Shown: positions 33,336 through 42,006 of the stretch, piece after piece | Layout of the letters: each line of letters starts with the position of its first letter | How positions within the stretch are numbered: position 1 is the stretch's first letter | Assembly: GCA_964612145.1 (NCBI GenBank) | Contig: CAZTBP010000003.1 | Coordinates: 62,001-126,000, forward strand | Origin: JAGNLV01 sp964612145 | GTDB lineage: Bacteria; Zixibacteria; MSB-5A5; GN15; FEB-12 | Length of the DNA: 64,000 nt | Direction of reading: 5' to 3' | Position numbers and translations under genes: made by a program | Notes under the pieces: generated by a model | The model's input: the letters and a program-made list of their open reading frames with translations, nothing else | The model's database searches: none | Told to the model about the DNA's origin: nothing

Positions 33336-34313
33336 TTACATCCTGAAACGTCGGCGGAAGCTCGGTCCCGGCATGGAGTCGTTTTGCGAAGAGTCATCGG
33401 TCGGGAAAAAGGCGCCGTGGATGACGGTTTCGCGGTAGATCAAAGCTGAGCCGACGAGGTTGGCGCCGGTGAACCGGTAGTCATTGCCGTGGCCGATGGA
33501 TTCGTATTGTTTGGCCGAGGCAGTACCTATGGAGGCCAGGAACCGCTCGGCGGTTTTGATTGATGGTTTGGCGCCTTTGGCCGGCTCGCCGAGAAGTGCC
33601 TCCATGGCATAACTGCGGGTCAGTTTCGGGCCGATCCGGGTGAAGGCGGTTTCCTGTGAGAGAATGTCCATGCCGACCACGGCGCCATCGATCATGACCA
33701 GCAACCCGGTCTGACTGTCGCCAGTCTCAAAGGCGGCCAGGTAGTCATCGAGATTGGCGCGGCGGGACTGGTAGACGTCGCGCATGGCTGATGTCGGTGA
33801 CTCCGTGCCTGCCTGCAGGTGGAGTCGTTCGATGTCGTCCCAGATAGCGCCCTGGTCGGACCGATACTGTTTGCTTCGGTCAAGGGATTCAGAGACGCTG
33901 CGGTTTTTGGTGGAGCGCATCCGGGGCGACATGACGGTGTCGGAGTCGGCGAATTCAGGGCTGGTGTAGGACCAGCGGCCCTGCTCGGTGCAGGAAACGG
34001 GGATCATCGTTTTGGACTGCTTCTTGAGCAGGATGGTGGTGTTGAGCACGCGGTTCTGTTTGGCGCCGGCGACCTCTTCGCCGTCGAGCAGCAAGACCGG
34101 CAGATCGGCGGTGTTGTGCACGCGCAGTTCGGGGACCGAGCCGCCCTCGTCGACCTCGGTGACTTTGAGGAGATCCTCGGCGAGGGCTTCGGCCAGGGTC
34201 AGGTAGAGGGGGCCGTTGGACGGCCCTATCAGCGGCACGATGGTCATGCGCTGGTGCTGTTGCATGGAGCCGAATCTGATGTTGGAGAGAAAGTGAGTAA
34301 CAAAGGTGTTCAT
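33336..34313 (-). CDS. ARPP-1 / DUF6569 family protein
   Basis: A 325-residue protein with the conserved core of the ARPP-1 family: PLIGPSNGPLYLTLAEALAED, VPELRVHNTADLPVLLLDGEEVAGAKQNRVLNTTILL, and IPVSCTEQGRWSY. The family name comes from its association with ADP-ribosylglycohydrolase and rhodanese-phosphatase proteins; its own biochemistry is not established. The frame opens ten codons earlier, but ATG 34313 has GGGAGG at good spacing. It is divergent from the WYL regulator, and the 170 bases between them hold a clear operator-like palindrome, so the regulator may control it. Confidence 0.8.
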   Translation of the reverse strand: MNTFVTHFLSNIRFGSMQQHQRMTIVPLIGPSNGPLYLTLAEALAEDLLKVTEVDEGGSVPELRVHNTADLPVLLLDGEEVAGAKQNRVLNTTILLKKQSKTMIPVSCTEQGRWSYTSPEFADSDTVMSPRMRSTKNRSVSESLDRSKQYRSDQGAIWDDIERLHLQAGTESPTSAMRDVYQSRRANLDDYLAAFETGDSQTGLLVMIDGAVVGMDILSQETAFTRIGPKLTRSYAMEALLGEPAKGAKPSIKTAERFLASIGTASAKQYESIGHGNDYRFTGANLVGSALIYRETVIHGAFFPTDDSSQNDSMPGPSFRRRFRM

Positions 34314-34397
34314 TAAAGGGTACCTCCCTGCAAATTGTGGCAATGTTTTCGGAAAAAGTCCGATGATCGCCTGTTACACCCACAATATCGCTTGCTT

Positions 34398-34416
34398 TGC
34401 GTCATCTGATGACGCA
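34398..34416. promoter_or_regulatory. Inverted repeat between divergent genes, likely WYL operator
   Basis: TGCGTCA and TGACGCA are perfect inverted repeats separated by TCTGA, in the intergenic region between the ARPP-1 gene and the WYL gene. A further TGTCA half-site follows at 34420-34424, next to an AT-rich stretch (CATATATT) that could be a -10 region. Confidence 0.6.
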
Positions 34417-34483
34417 TACTGTCATATATTTGAGAAAAAAAAGGGCACTATCCCAAAATCTAACGACGACAACGTGGGGTCCC

Positions 34484-35470
34484 ATGCCGGAAATCAAACA
34501 GATCGATCGCGTAATCCGCATTTTGCAACGGCTGTATTTCAAAGGCCAGGTTACTATTAATGAGTTGTATGAGTATTTCGATCGGCGGGTGCCGAAGCGG
34601 ACTCTTCAGCGGGACATGATTGAGATTTCGGGGGCGGGGATTCCTGTGCACGATGAGCAGGGGCATGGTCGGGAGCGAATCTGGTATGTTGAAAAGAATT
34701 ACCTTCGGTTTATTCCGCAGACGATCGGCAACCAGGAGTTGTTGGCGTCGTTCTTTCTGGAGCGGCTGGCGGTGGTGGCGCGCGGGACCAAGCTGGAGCA
34801 GGACATTCTGTCATTGTTGGAGAAGGCGAAGCAGTTGGTCAGGCCGAGCGTGTTTGAGTCGACGGATGGGCAGGACCTTCCGCACGATATGTTTGGCGCA
34901 ACTTTTATGGGGTACATCGATTACACCGATCATTCGGACAAGATTGACAGGCTGGTGACGGCGGCCTCGGAATGCCGTGAGTGCCGGTTTGTGTACAAGC
35001 GGGGGACGGCGGAGAAGGAGTCGGAGTTTACCGCAAAGCCGTACTTGCTGCTTTATCATAAGGGGGCGATGTATGCAGTGGTGTTTGTCTCGGCGCACGA
35101 CAACTATATCTTTTTGCCGGTGCAGCGGATCCGGTCGGTGGAGTTTACGGGGGAGAAGTTTGAGCGGGATAAAGATTTCAGCCTGGATAAGCTTCGTGAG
35201 GGTCGGTTCGGGATATTTGGGGGGCCGGATCTTGCGCCGGAGCGAGTGGTGCTTCGGTTTGTGCCGGAGATAGCGGATATTGTGGCGGAGCGGATCTGGC
35301 ATCCGTCGCAGAAGCTGACGCGCAACGGAGATGGTTCGTTGACGATGGAGCTTGAGACGGTGGTGTCGGATGAGTTGCGGGCCTGGATCGGGAGCTGGCT
35401 GGATAAGGTGGAGGTGGTGGGGGGGATGGAGAAAGGAAAACTAATTGATGGAAAAACGAGAAGCAGATAG
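34484..35470 (+). CDS. WYL-domain transcriptional regulator
   Basis: A 328-residue regulator of the HTH-WYL type. The N-terminus (residues 1-70) is a winged helix-turn-helix: IKQIDRVIRILQRLYFKGQV, then VPKRTLQRDMIEIS. The middle WYL domain includes CRFVYKRGTAEKESEFTAKP with YLLLYHKGAMYAVVF and DNYIFLPVQRIRSVE; the family often senses nucleic acids or nucleotides and controls defence genes. The WCX-type C-terminal region follows. ATG 34484 starts the conserved part. The last bases overlap the nuclease gene that follows, so the two are co-transcribed, and a palindrome upstream suggests autoregulation. Confidence 0.88.
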   Translation: MPEIKQIDRVIRILQRLYFKGQVTINELYEYFDRRVPKRTLQRDMIEISGAGIPVHDEQGHGRERIWYVEKNYLRFIPQTIGNQELLASFFLERLAVVARGTKLEQDILSLLEKAKQLVRPSVFESTDGQDLPHDMFGATFMGYIDYTDHSDKIDRLVTAASECRECRFVYKRGTAEKESEFTAKPYLLLYHKGAMYAVVFVSAHDNYIFLPVQRIRSVEFTGEKFERDKDFSLDKLREGRFGIFGGPDLAPERVVLRFVPEIADIVAERIWHPSQKLTRNGDGSLTMELETVVSDELRAWIGSWLDKVEVVGGMEKGKLIDGKTRSR

Positions 35471-36695
35471 CGAGCTTCTCGCTCTGAATGCGTTTATAGT
35501 CAACTGTGCTGAACTAAATGAACTTGAAAAGAAGCTCGGCAAGTTCAACGTTTTCCGAATTCTGCGTTTTGAATATGGTGAGCTCCGCCACTCCAACGTG
35601 CTCTCGTGGCTGTTTCAGCCCGACGAATCACACGGACTTGGTGAGTTGTTCCTGCGCAAATGGCTCATGCGAATTCTGCTCGATTCGACTGTGAATGCCG
35701 GGTATCCCAGCCCCGTCGATGTTGACTGTGGCGAGTTCATGTCAGTCGATGTATACCGCGAATGGCGCCATATCGATATCCTGATAAAGATAACGACGCG
35801 CCACCAGGGCGACTGGATTATTTGTATTGAAAACAAGGTACAAAGCACACAGGGAGCAACTCAACTCAATGACTACCGGACTCGTATCTACCGGTACTTT
35901 CCCAACGCGACTCACAGAGTCTTCGTCTTCCTGACAAAGAACCGCGAGAATCCCGATGATGAACTCTATATCTCAGCCGACTATGATCAGGTGTTTGACG
36001 CCCTAAAGAGTTCGGTTGACGAGAAATCGGATTCGATCGGACCGGAGCCCCGAATTCTGATGGAAAACTACCTTGAAATCCTCTCAGAGGTGTTTATGGA
36101 GAATAGTGAAGTAGCACAACTCGCGCGCCGAATTTATCAGGCTCACAAGCAGGCATTAGATCTGATATTTGAGCACAGACCGGATGCTTTGGCAGATATA
36201 TCTGTAGCGGTTCGGGAGAGATTAGCGGCTCAAAAGGACGAACTCGGCATTATTCCCATGGCCATTAACAAGGGTTACGTGCGCTTTATACCGCGCGAGT
36301 GGAATACTCCGGCTAATAGGAGAGGCACTGCATGGGGTAAGGAAGAGTCGTCGTACATACTTTTTGAGATCAATTTCTGGACTAAGTCCCCCCGCTTCAC
36401 TGTGGTAGTAGGAGAGGCTCCTCTGGAGTGGTCAACCGGTCTGTGGGAACTCACGGCCTCCGAACCTTTTGTCAGGAATCGGCGGGGGAAGCAACCCAAG
36501 AAATGGATCATCATGCATTCAGTCCCGAGCCGAATTTCGATGGATGATCTGGAGGGGTCTGATATCGACAGCTTGGCAGACAACGTGACGAATTGGGTGA
36601 TTCGAGAGTACAAATCAGACCGAACTGAAAAAATCCGTGGGATTATTAGCAAGCAGCTTGATGATTTAGCCATCATTCTAAAGGAAAAAGAGTAG
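35448..36695 (+). CDS. PD-(D/E)XK nuclease superfamily protein
   Basis: A 415-residue protein whose N-terminal half fits the PD-(D/E)XK_4 family: FEYGELRHSNVLSWLFQP, then YREWRHIDILIKI and WIICIENKVQSTQGATQLNDY. The Asp of HIDIL, the ENK triplet and the Gln-x-x-x-Tyr form the nuclease core. The C-terminal half is unassigned. The gene overlaps the WYL regulator by 23 bases. Base and codon use differ from the core genes: more A and C at third positions, far less G/T skew, a sign of transfer. The pairing of a WYL regulator with a nuclease is typical of phage defence loci; the role here is inferred. Confidence 0.8.
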   Translation: MEKREADSELLALNAFIVNCAELNELEKKLGKFNVFRILRFEYGELRHSNVLSWLFQPDESHGLGELFLRKWLMRILLDSTVNAGYPSPVDVDCGEFMSVDVYREWRHIDILIKITTRHQGDWIICIENKVQSTQGATQLNDYRTRIYRYFPNATHRVFVFLTKNRENPDDELYISADYDQVFDALKSSVDEKSDSIGPEPRILMENYLEILSEVFMENSEVAQLARRIYQAHKQALDLIFEHRPDALADISVAVRERLAAQKDELGIIPMAINKGYVRFIPREWNTPANRRGTAWGKEESSYILFEINFWTKSPRFTVVVGEAPLEWSTGLWELTASEPFVRNRRGKQPKKWIIMHSVPSRISMDDLEGSDIDSLADNVTNWVIREYKSDRTEKIRGIISKQLDDLAIILKEKE

Positions 36696-36766
36696 AAATT
36701 TCAGCCAGGCTAAACTCGGGGACTGGAAATCACTTCTTTCCTTGATCCGGCGACAATGAACAGATT

Positions 36767-39700
36767 ATGAGAAAATCATGTGACCGCCCCCTCTTCTCCG
36801 CCACCGATTTGTGCAACTACCTTGAGTGCGAGCACCTGGTTACGCTTGGATTGCGTGACCTCGAGGAAGAACTGCCCAAGGACGAAAAAGACGAAGAGCT
36901 GCAATTGATCGCCGACAAGGGCGTCAAGCACGAGCTCCAGTTCCTCGAACGGCTGCGAGAGCAGGGCAAAAGTATTATCGACCTGGACGGGAAGTACGAC
37001 TCGTTTGAGGCGCGGCTGGAGGCGACAAGCAAGGGATTGGCCGAAGGGGCGGATGTTGTCTATCAGGCTTTCCTGTACGATCCTCCGTTTCACGGCTACT
37101 CCGACTTTCTGATTAAAACAAAGAGGCCGTCGGAGCTGGGTGAGTTCTCTTACGAGGTGATGGATGCGAAGCTGGCCAAGCATTCCAAATCGTACTATAT
37201 CATTCAGCTTTGTCTCTATTCCGAGTTGCTCGAAAAGTTGCAGGGGGTGATGCCGGATCGGATTCATGTTGCGCTGGGCGACAACCGGGTAGACAGTTAC
37301 CGTCGGCAGGATTTCTTTCACTATTATTCGCACTTGAAGCGCCTGTTTTTGGAGCACGTCGGGACGAGACCCGATACCTATCCGGAGCCGTGCAACCATT
37401 GTGACAAGTGCCATTTCAGGTCGTTGTGCGAAAAGCGGCGGGTCGAGGATGACCATCTGTCGCTGGTTGCCAACATCCGAAAAACCCAGATTAAAAAGCT
37501 CGTTGGTGTTAAGATCAGGACACTCGAGGCCCTGGCAACGACAAAGCTCGAGCATGTGAAAGGAGTCGGGAACGAGACATTTGAGCGGCTGAAACGTCAG
37601 GCCGACCTTCAGCTGTACAAGCGCACCAAGAACGAAAACAAGTACGTCGTAATCGAGCCGCGCAAACCGAATCTCACCCTGCACACGCTTCCCGAGCCGG
37701 ATGAGGGCGATCTGTTCTACGATATCGAAGGCGACCCGCTGTATCCGGAGGGGCTGGAGTACCTGCATGGGATATATTACAAAGATAACGGTAAGGGGAA
37801 GTTCCTGGATATGTGGGCGCACAGTCATGCTGAGGAGAAAGCGTCGTTTGAGCGGCTGGTAGCGTTCTTTACGGCACGGCTTGAAAAGTACCCGAATATG
37901 CACATCTACCATTATGCCTCGTACGAAGAGACGGCACTTAAGCGGCTGATGTCGAAGTACGGCACGATGGAGTTCGAGGTGGATGAGTTGCTGCGGCGCG
38001 GCGTGCTCGTGGACCTCTACAAGTACGTGCGGCATAATGTGCAGGTGTCCGAGCCGAAGTACTCGATCAAGAATCTCGAGCATTTCTACATGGAGCGGGA
38101 GGCGGAAGTCAAGACGGCCGGAGCCAGTGTTGTGTATTTTGAGAAGTGGATTGAGAGTCATGATCAGAAGCTTCTCGATGATATTCGTGACTACAATGAG
38201 GAGGACTGCCGGTCGCTGGAGCAGCTTCGGGACTGGCTGTTAGAACGTCGGGAGGAGCAGGGACCGGTGGTGTCCGTACCGGACGAGCCGGATGAGCTTG
38301 ATGAAAAAAAACGGCAGGAGCGGGAAGAAAATCGGAACCAATACCAGAGGCAACTCGAGGAGTTCGCGAAAGCACTGGTGGGTGATATTGCCGAAGACGC
38401 GGAGTTGACCGAGCCGCAGCGGGTGCGAAAGCTCCTGAACGACCTCGCCGATTTCTATCGGCGGGAGGCGAAGCCGTCGTGGTGGCGGATGTTCGAGCGG
38501 CAGACGATGACGACCGAGGAGCTGATCGATGACAGTGAATGCCTTGGCGGTCTGGTGTTGTGTGATGATCCGGCACCGTTTCAGGAGAAGCGGTCGACGG
38601 TGTATACGTACCGGTATCCGGAGCAGGATTTCAAGATTGCGGTGAAGGACCAGGTTTCCAATGTAGAAACGCTTGGCTACGCAGGTACTGTCTTCGATAT
38701 CGATGCGGACCAACGGCGGCTCCAGTTGAAGAACACCGTGCCGGTGGAGAAGCAGCCGGCATCGCTCGACTTAGTGTCGGACAAGGTTGTTCGTACCGAT
38801 TCACTGGTACGTTCACTGTGGGCTTTCCTGAAGGCTTTTATAGAAGCGATGGGTTCCGACAAGCGGCCATCATCGGCGGTACATGATTTGCTGGAGCGAA
38901 GACCGCCGAGGCTAAAGGGGCACAAAACAGGGACGCCCCTCATAGAGAAGGAGAAGCCGCAGATAGCTGACTATCTTGACCTGGTGCGTCGGATGGGGGA
39001 CACCTGTTTGTTTATCCAGGGGCCGCCGGGGACGGGGAAAACGTATTCGGCCTCGCATCTGATCGTGGGTTTGATGAAGGACAGCAAGAAAGTCGGGGTG
39101 ACGGCCAACAGCCACAAGGTGATTCACAATTTGCTGGATGCGGTCGAGGAGCGGGCGAAGGAGCAGAAATTTGAGTTCAAGGGGATTAAGAAGTCGTCGT
39201 GGAGCAAAGATGAATCGCAGTATGAGGGTGACTTCATTGAATCAGTGGGGTCGACCGACGAGGCTCTGCTTGCTTTCGCCCGTGCGAATTTGATTGCGGG
39301 GACGGCGTGGTTGTTTGCGGCGATGGAGGAGAGCAACCAACTGGATTACCTGTTCATCGATGAAGCCGGGCAGTTGTCGCTGGCGCATTTGATTGCGGCC
39401 GGGCGCGCGGCAAAGAACATTGTCCTGATTGGAGACCAGATGCAACTGGCGCAGCCGATTCAGGGGACGCATCCGGGCGAATCGGGACAGTCGGTACTTG
39501 ATTATCTGCTTCAAGGACGCAACACGATTCCGCCGGAGGAGGGAGTCTTGCTGGAAACGACGTATCGGATGCACCCTGCTGTCTGTGAGTTTATATCGGA
39601 TGCGATTTACGACGGTCGGATTCGATCGCTTCCGGGTCTGGAGAGGCAGACGCTGGTGTACAATGGCCGTCCGAAGTCGGCACCAAAAGGACAATCGTTC

Positions 39701-40186
39701 GAGTTGCCCAAGGCGGGGATTGTCTGTGTGCATGTCGAACACGAGGATTCAGTACAGCGCTCGGAGGAAGAGGCTGAGGCGGTGAAAGCCCACTATGAAT
39801 ACTTGCTGGCACAGGAGTATGTAGACAAGGACGGAAAACAGTGGCGGATGACACCGGATAATATTTTGGTGGTGTCGCCGTACAATATGCAGGTGAATCT
39901 GTTGAAGCAGACGCTGGGGGATCGGGCGAGAGTTGGCACGGTGGACAAGTTCCAGGGTCAGGAGGCGGAGGTTGTGATTGTTTCGATGGCGACCTCGAAT
40001 CCGGACGATGTGCCGCGAGGCATTGATTTTCTCTACAGTCAGAACCGGCTGAACGTGTCGTTGTCCCGGGCCCGCATTCTGTCGGTATTGGTGATGAGTC
40101 CGCGGCTGCTGAATGTCCGATGCAACACGATCGAGCAGATGCGACTGGTGAATACATTGTGCTGGGTGGGGGAGTATGCATCATAG
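36767..40186 (+). CDS. TM0106-type RecB-like nuclease fused to superfamily 1 helicase
   Basis: An 1139-residue fusion. Residues 1-240 resemble a RecB/Cas4-like nuclease: FSATDLCNYLECEH at the start, SYEVMDAKLAKHSKSYYIIQLCLY as the PD-(D/E)XK core, and cysteines CNHCDKCHFRSLC near residues 212-224 that could hold an iron-sulfur cluster. A helix-hairpin-helix and an RNase H-like exonuclease domain follow (LFYDIEGDP, YHYASYEETALKRL, YNEEDCRSL). The C-terminal half is a DNA2-like helicase with Walker A IQGPPGTGKT, LFIDEAGQLS, and VDKFQGQEAEVVI. This is a known domain order, but its cellular role is unsettled. It ends at a terminator. Confidence 0.88.
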   Translation: MRKSCDRPLFSATDLCNYLECEHLVTLGLRDLEEELPKDEKDEELQLIADKGVKHELQFLERLREQGKSIIDLDGKYDSFEARLEATSKGLAEGADVVYQAFLYDPPFHGYSDFLIKTKRPSELGEFSYEVMDAKLAKHSKSYYIIQLCLYSELLEKLQGVMPDRIHVALGDNRVDSYRRQDFFHYYSHLKRLFLEHVGTRPDTYPEPCNHCDKCHFRSLCEKRRVEDDHLSLVANIRKTQIKKLVGVKIRTLEALATTKLEHVKGVGNETFERLKRQADLQLYKRTKNENKYVVIEPRKPNLTLHTLPEPDEGDLFYDIEGDPLYPEGLEYLHGIYYKDNGKGKFLDMWAHSHAEEKASFERLVAFFTARLEKYPNMHIYHYASYEETALKRLMSKYGTMEFEVDELLRRGVLVDLYKYVRHNVQVSEPKYSIKNLEHFYMEREAEVKTAGASVVYFEKWIESHDQKLLDDIRDYNEEDCRSLEQLRDWLLERREEQGPVVSVPDEPDELDEKKRQEREENRNQYQRQLEEFAKALVGDIAEDAELTEPQRVRKLLNDLADFYRREAKPSWWRMFERQTMTTEELIDDSECLGGLVLCDDPAPFQEKRSTVYTYRYPEQDFKIAVKDQVSNVETLGYAGTVFDIDADQRRLQLKNTVPVEKQPASLDLVSDKVVRTDSLVRSLWAFLKAFIEAMGSDKRPSSAVHDLLERRPPRLKGHKTGTPLIEKEKPQIADYLDLVRRMGDTCLFIQGPPGTGKTYSASHLIVGLMKDSKKVGVTANSHKVIHNLLDAVEERAKEQKFEFKGIKKSSWSKDESQYEGDFIESVGSTDEALLAFARANLIAGTAWLFAAMEESNQLDYLFIDEAGQLSLAHLIAAGRAAKNIVLIGDQMQLAQPIQGTHPGESGQSVLDYLLQGRNTIPPEEGVLLETTYRMHPAVCEFISDAIYDGRIRSLPGLERQTLVYNGRPKSAPKGQSFELPKAGIVCVHVEHEDSVQRSEEEAEAVKAHYEYLLAQEYVDKDGKQWRMTPDNILVVSPYNMQVNLLKQTLGDRARVGTVDKFQGQEAEVVIVSMATSNPDDVPRGIDFLYSQNRLNVSLSRARILSVLVMSPRLLNVRCNTIEQMRLVNTLCWVGEYAS

Positions 40187-40320
40187 CGGAGGCAGTACGG
40201 AATGCTTGACATTCGCCGGAGATCCCGCTTTATTGCTAATGACGTGGATGGATTTATGGCAATTGCCCCCACGATAAACAATGTGCTAAACTGCCGAGCC
40301 GACTGCTACAGGTCATTTAC

Positions 40321-40356
40321 AGCCCGTGCGATTTAGCGCGGGCTTTCCCGTTTTTT
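40321..40356 (+). terminator. Rho-independent terminator
   Basis: AGCCCGTGC and GCGCGGGCT form a nine-pair stem (one G-T pair) around GATTTA, followed by TTCCCGTTTTTT. It lies 134 bases after the TM0106-type gene; no gene is seen in 40187-40479. Confidence 0.75.
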
Positions 40357-40479
40357 GGGGACTTCCTCGGTGTTCAGAAGCTTTCCGTTTTCGCGGGGAG
40401 TTCCGATCTTCGCGGAGAGTCTGGTGGACAAGGGGAAGTTAGCGGGCTGTGCAGGCGGATTCGGGGGAAGGAGTCTTTC

Positions 40480-40779
40480 ATGGGATTCAAAGGTTACGAT
40501 TTCTTTGTCACCGAACCGAATGCGGTTGCACAGCAGCGTTGTCGGGTATGCGGCAGCGTCTGTTTGGCCGAGCGGCGTATTGAGGGGGCGACCGGTTGGA
40601 TAGCCGGCCTGGCGGGCATAACTCGGGTACACGATCGGTTTACGTGTCCGCATGCCGGGGCCGAGTGGCATCGTCAGGCGCTGCTGCTGGCCCGTGAAGA
40701 GGACAGAACGGCCAGTAATCGTGTCCGGGCGTTGATACGGGCGGACCGCAAAGAGGTGGTTGCCGCAAATCTCGCGTAA
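40480..40779 (+). CDS. Small putative zinc-binding protein, 99 residues
   Basis: I do not recognise the family. It begins MGFKGYDFFVTEPNAV and has a cysteine cluster CRVCGSVC (Cys21, Cys24, Cys28), later CPHAGAEWHRQALLL with further Cys and His, which could bind zinc. The C-terminal 35 residues are a charged helix (REEDRTASNRVRALIRADRK). GGAAGGAG seven bases before ATG 40480 supports expression. It stands alone between two terminators. Confidence 0.6.
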   Translation: MGFKGYDFFVTEPNAVAQQRCRVCGSVCLAERRIEGATGWIAGLAGITRVHDRFTCPHAGAEWHRQALLLAREEDRTASNRVRALIRADRKEVVAANLA

Positions 40780-40847
40780 GGTTGAAGTATCTCGATAACA
40801 GTATGGGCTGGGCCGGTGAAACGGTTGGGTATTGGATAGTGCAACTA

Positions 40848-40883
40848 GAACCCCGGTACCGTGATGGAACCGGGGTTCTTTTG
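40848..40883 (+). terminator. Rho-independent terminator
   Basis: GAACCCCGG (40848-40856) pairs with CCGGGGTTC (40870-40878), followed by TTTTG. It closes the small cysteine-rich gene and faces the end of folE, so it may also work in reverse. Confidence 0.8.
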
Positions 40884-40891
40884 TGGTAACA

Positions 40892-40952
40892 GAGATTCTC
40901 GACCCGCCGGAGCAAGTGACGGGTCGTTCTCGGACGTGACGGGTCGAGAATC
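40892..40952. repeat. Long inverted repeat with internal direct repeat
   Basis: GATTCTCGACCCG (40894-40906) is the reverse complement of CGGGTCGAGAATC (40940-40952). Between them GTGACGGGTCG occurs twice in direct orientation (40916 and 40936). It lies 15 bases beyond the folE stop and could form a large cruciform or an RNA hairpin at the folE 3' end. Confidence 0.65.
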
Positions 40953-40966
40953 GTGTAATATTCGGA

Positions 40967-41581
40967 TTATCCGCGGGTGCCGTGGACGAGGCTGAAGAAT
41001 TCTGCGCGGGTGGATGGGTTCTCGCGAAATTGTCCCAGCAGGCAGGAGGTCGACATGCTGGAGTTTTGTTTTTCGACGCCTCGCATCATCATGCACATGT
41101 GCCTGGCCTCGATTACGACTGCGACGCCTTTGGCATCCGTGTATTTCATAATGCATTCAGCGATCTGGTTTGTAAGCTCCTCCTGTATCTGGAGACGGCG
41201 CGCGAAAACGTCAACAATCCGGGCCAGCTTGGAGAGTCCGAGAACCTTGCCGTCGGGCAGATACGCGATATGGGCCTTGCCGAAAAACGGCAAAAGATGG
41301 TGCTCGCAGAGTGAATAGAGTTCGATGTCACGGACGATGACCATTTCGCTGGCGGATGATTTGAATACAGCGCCGTTGATAATTTCGTCGATGTCCATGT
41401 CGTAGCCGGCGCAGAGGTAGTGCATGGCTTTGGCGGCACGATTTGGCGTTTTCAGGAGGCCTTCGCGGTTGATATCTTCGCCGAGTTCCGTGATTATGGC
41501 GGCAAAGTTGTCTTCGAGGGTCCCAAGCGGGTTGCGCTCGGTGATGGTGGCTTTCCGGAGCCGCAGTTCAGCTGCTTCCAT
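40967..41581 (-). CDS. folE: GTP cyclohydrolase I
   Basis: A 204-residue enzyme of normal FolE length that converts GTP to dihydroneopterin triphosphate, the first step of folate and, in some bacteria, queuosine synthesis. Zinc ligands are Cys in SLCEHHLLPF with its His, and Cys in ARHMCMMMRG. The substrate block SKLARIVDVFARRLQIQEELT and TPNRAAKAM are standard. Start ATG 41581 is preceded by a weak purine stretch. It stands alone. Confidence 0.97.
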   Translation of the reverse strand: MEAAELRLRKATITERNPLGTLEDNFAAIITELGEDINREGLLKTPNRAAKAMHYLCAGYDMDIDEIINGAVFKSSASEMVIVRDIELYSLCEHHLLPFFGKAHIAYLPDGKVLGLSKLARIVDVFARRLQIQEELTNQIAECIMKYTDAKGVAVVIEARHMCMMMRGVEKQNSSMSTSCLLGQFRENPSTRAEFFSLVHGTRG

Positions 41582-42006
41582 TATGGCGGTGTCCTTATAG
41601 TTGGTCTTGATTTTTCCGTTGGTAGCAGCCGGGCTGCCTCGGTTGTCGACTAATATATGTCTAACTTCTGACCGTAAAACGGCCGATTTGTCTAAAAAGT
41701 TCCCGACAAGGGTAGATTTTGTATAATCATATGTTCATAACGAAGTTAGAGTGCTACTCAGGAGGCTTTTCCGGTCGGGCTGGTAGGGTAAGTTAGACAA
41801 CAGGCAGGGATGGTTGGTTGCGGAGCACAGCATTAATTGTTGATTTCCCCGCCTAAAATTGGTGTATCTGTTGGGGAAGGGGGCGGTTGCGTTTGAGCAG
41901 TTTGCTCGGTAAGTTATATACGACGATAACGAGTCTGCCGTTGCCTGACGACTCGAGTGAAAACAGTGATGGTGGCAGATGGTGATAAAGATACGGAGGT
42001 CAATAA
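41582..42006. other. Intergenic region between divergent folE and pfk
   Basis: 425 bases without a gene. TATAAT at 41722-41727, with a poor -35 (TTCCCG) 16 bases upstream, may be the phosphofructokinase promoter, leaving a leader of about 270 bases. I looked for a riboswitch in the leader and could not recognise one. Confidence 0.5.
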
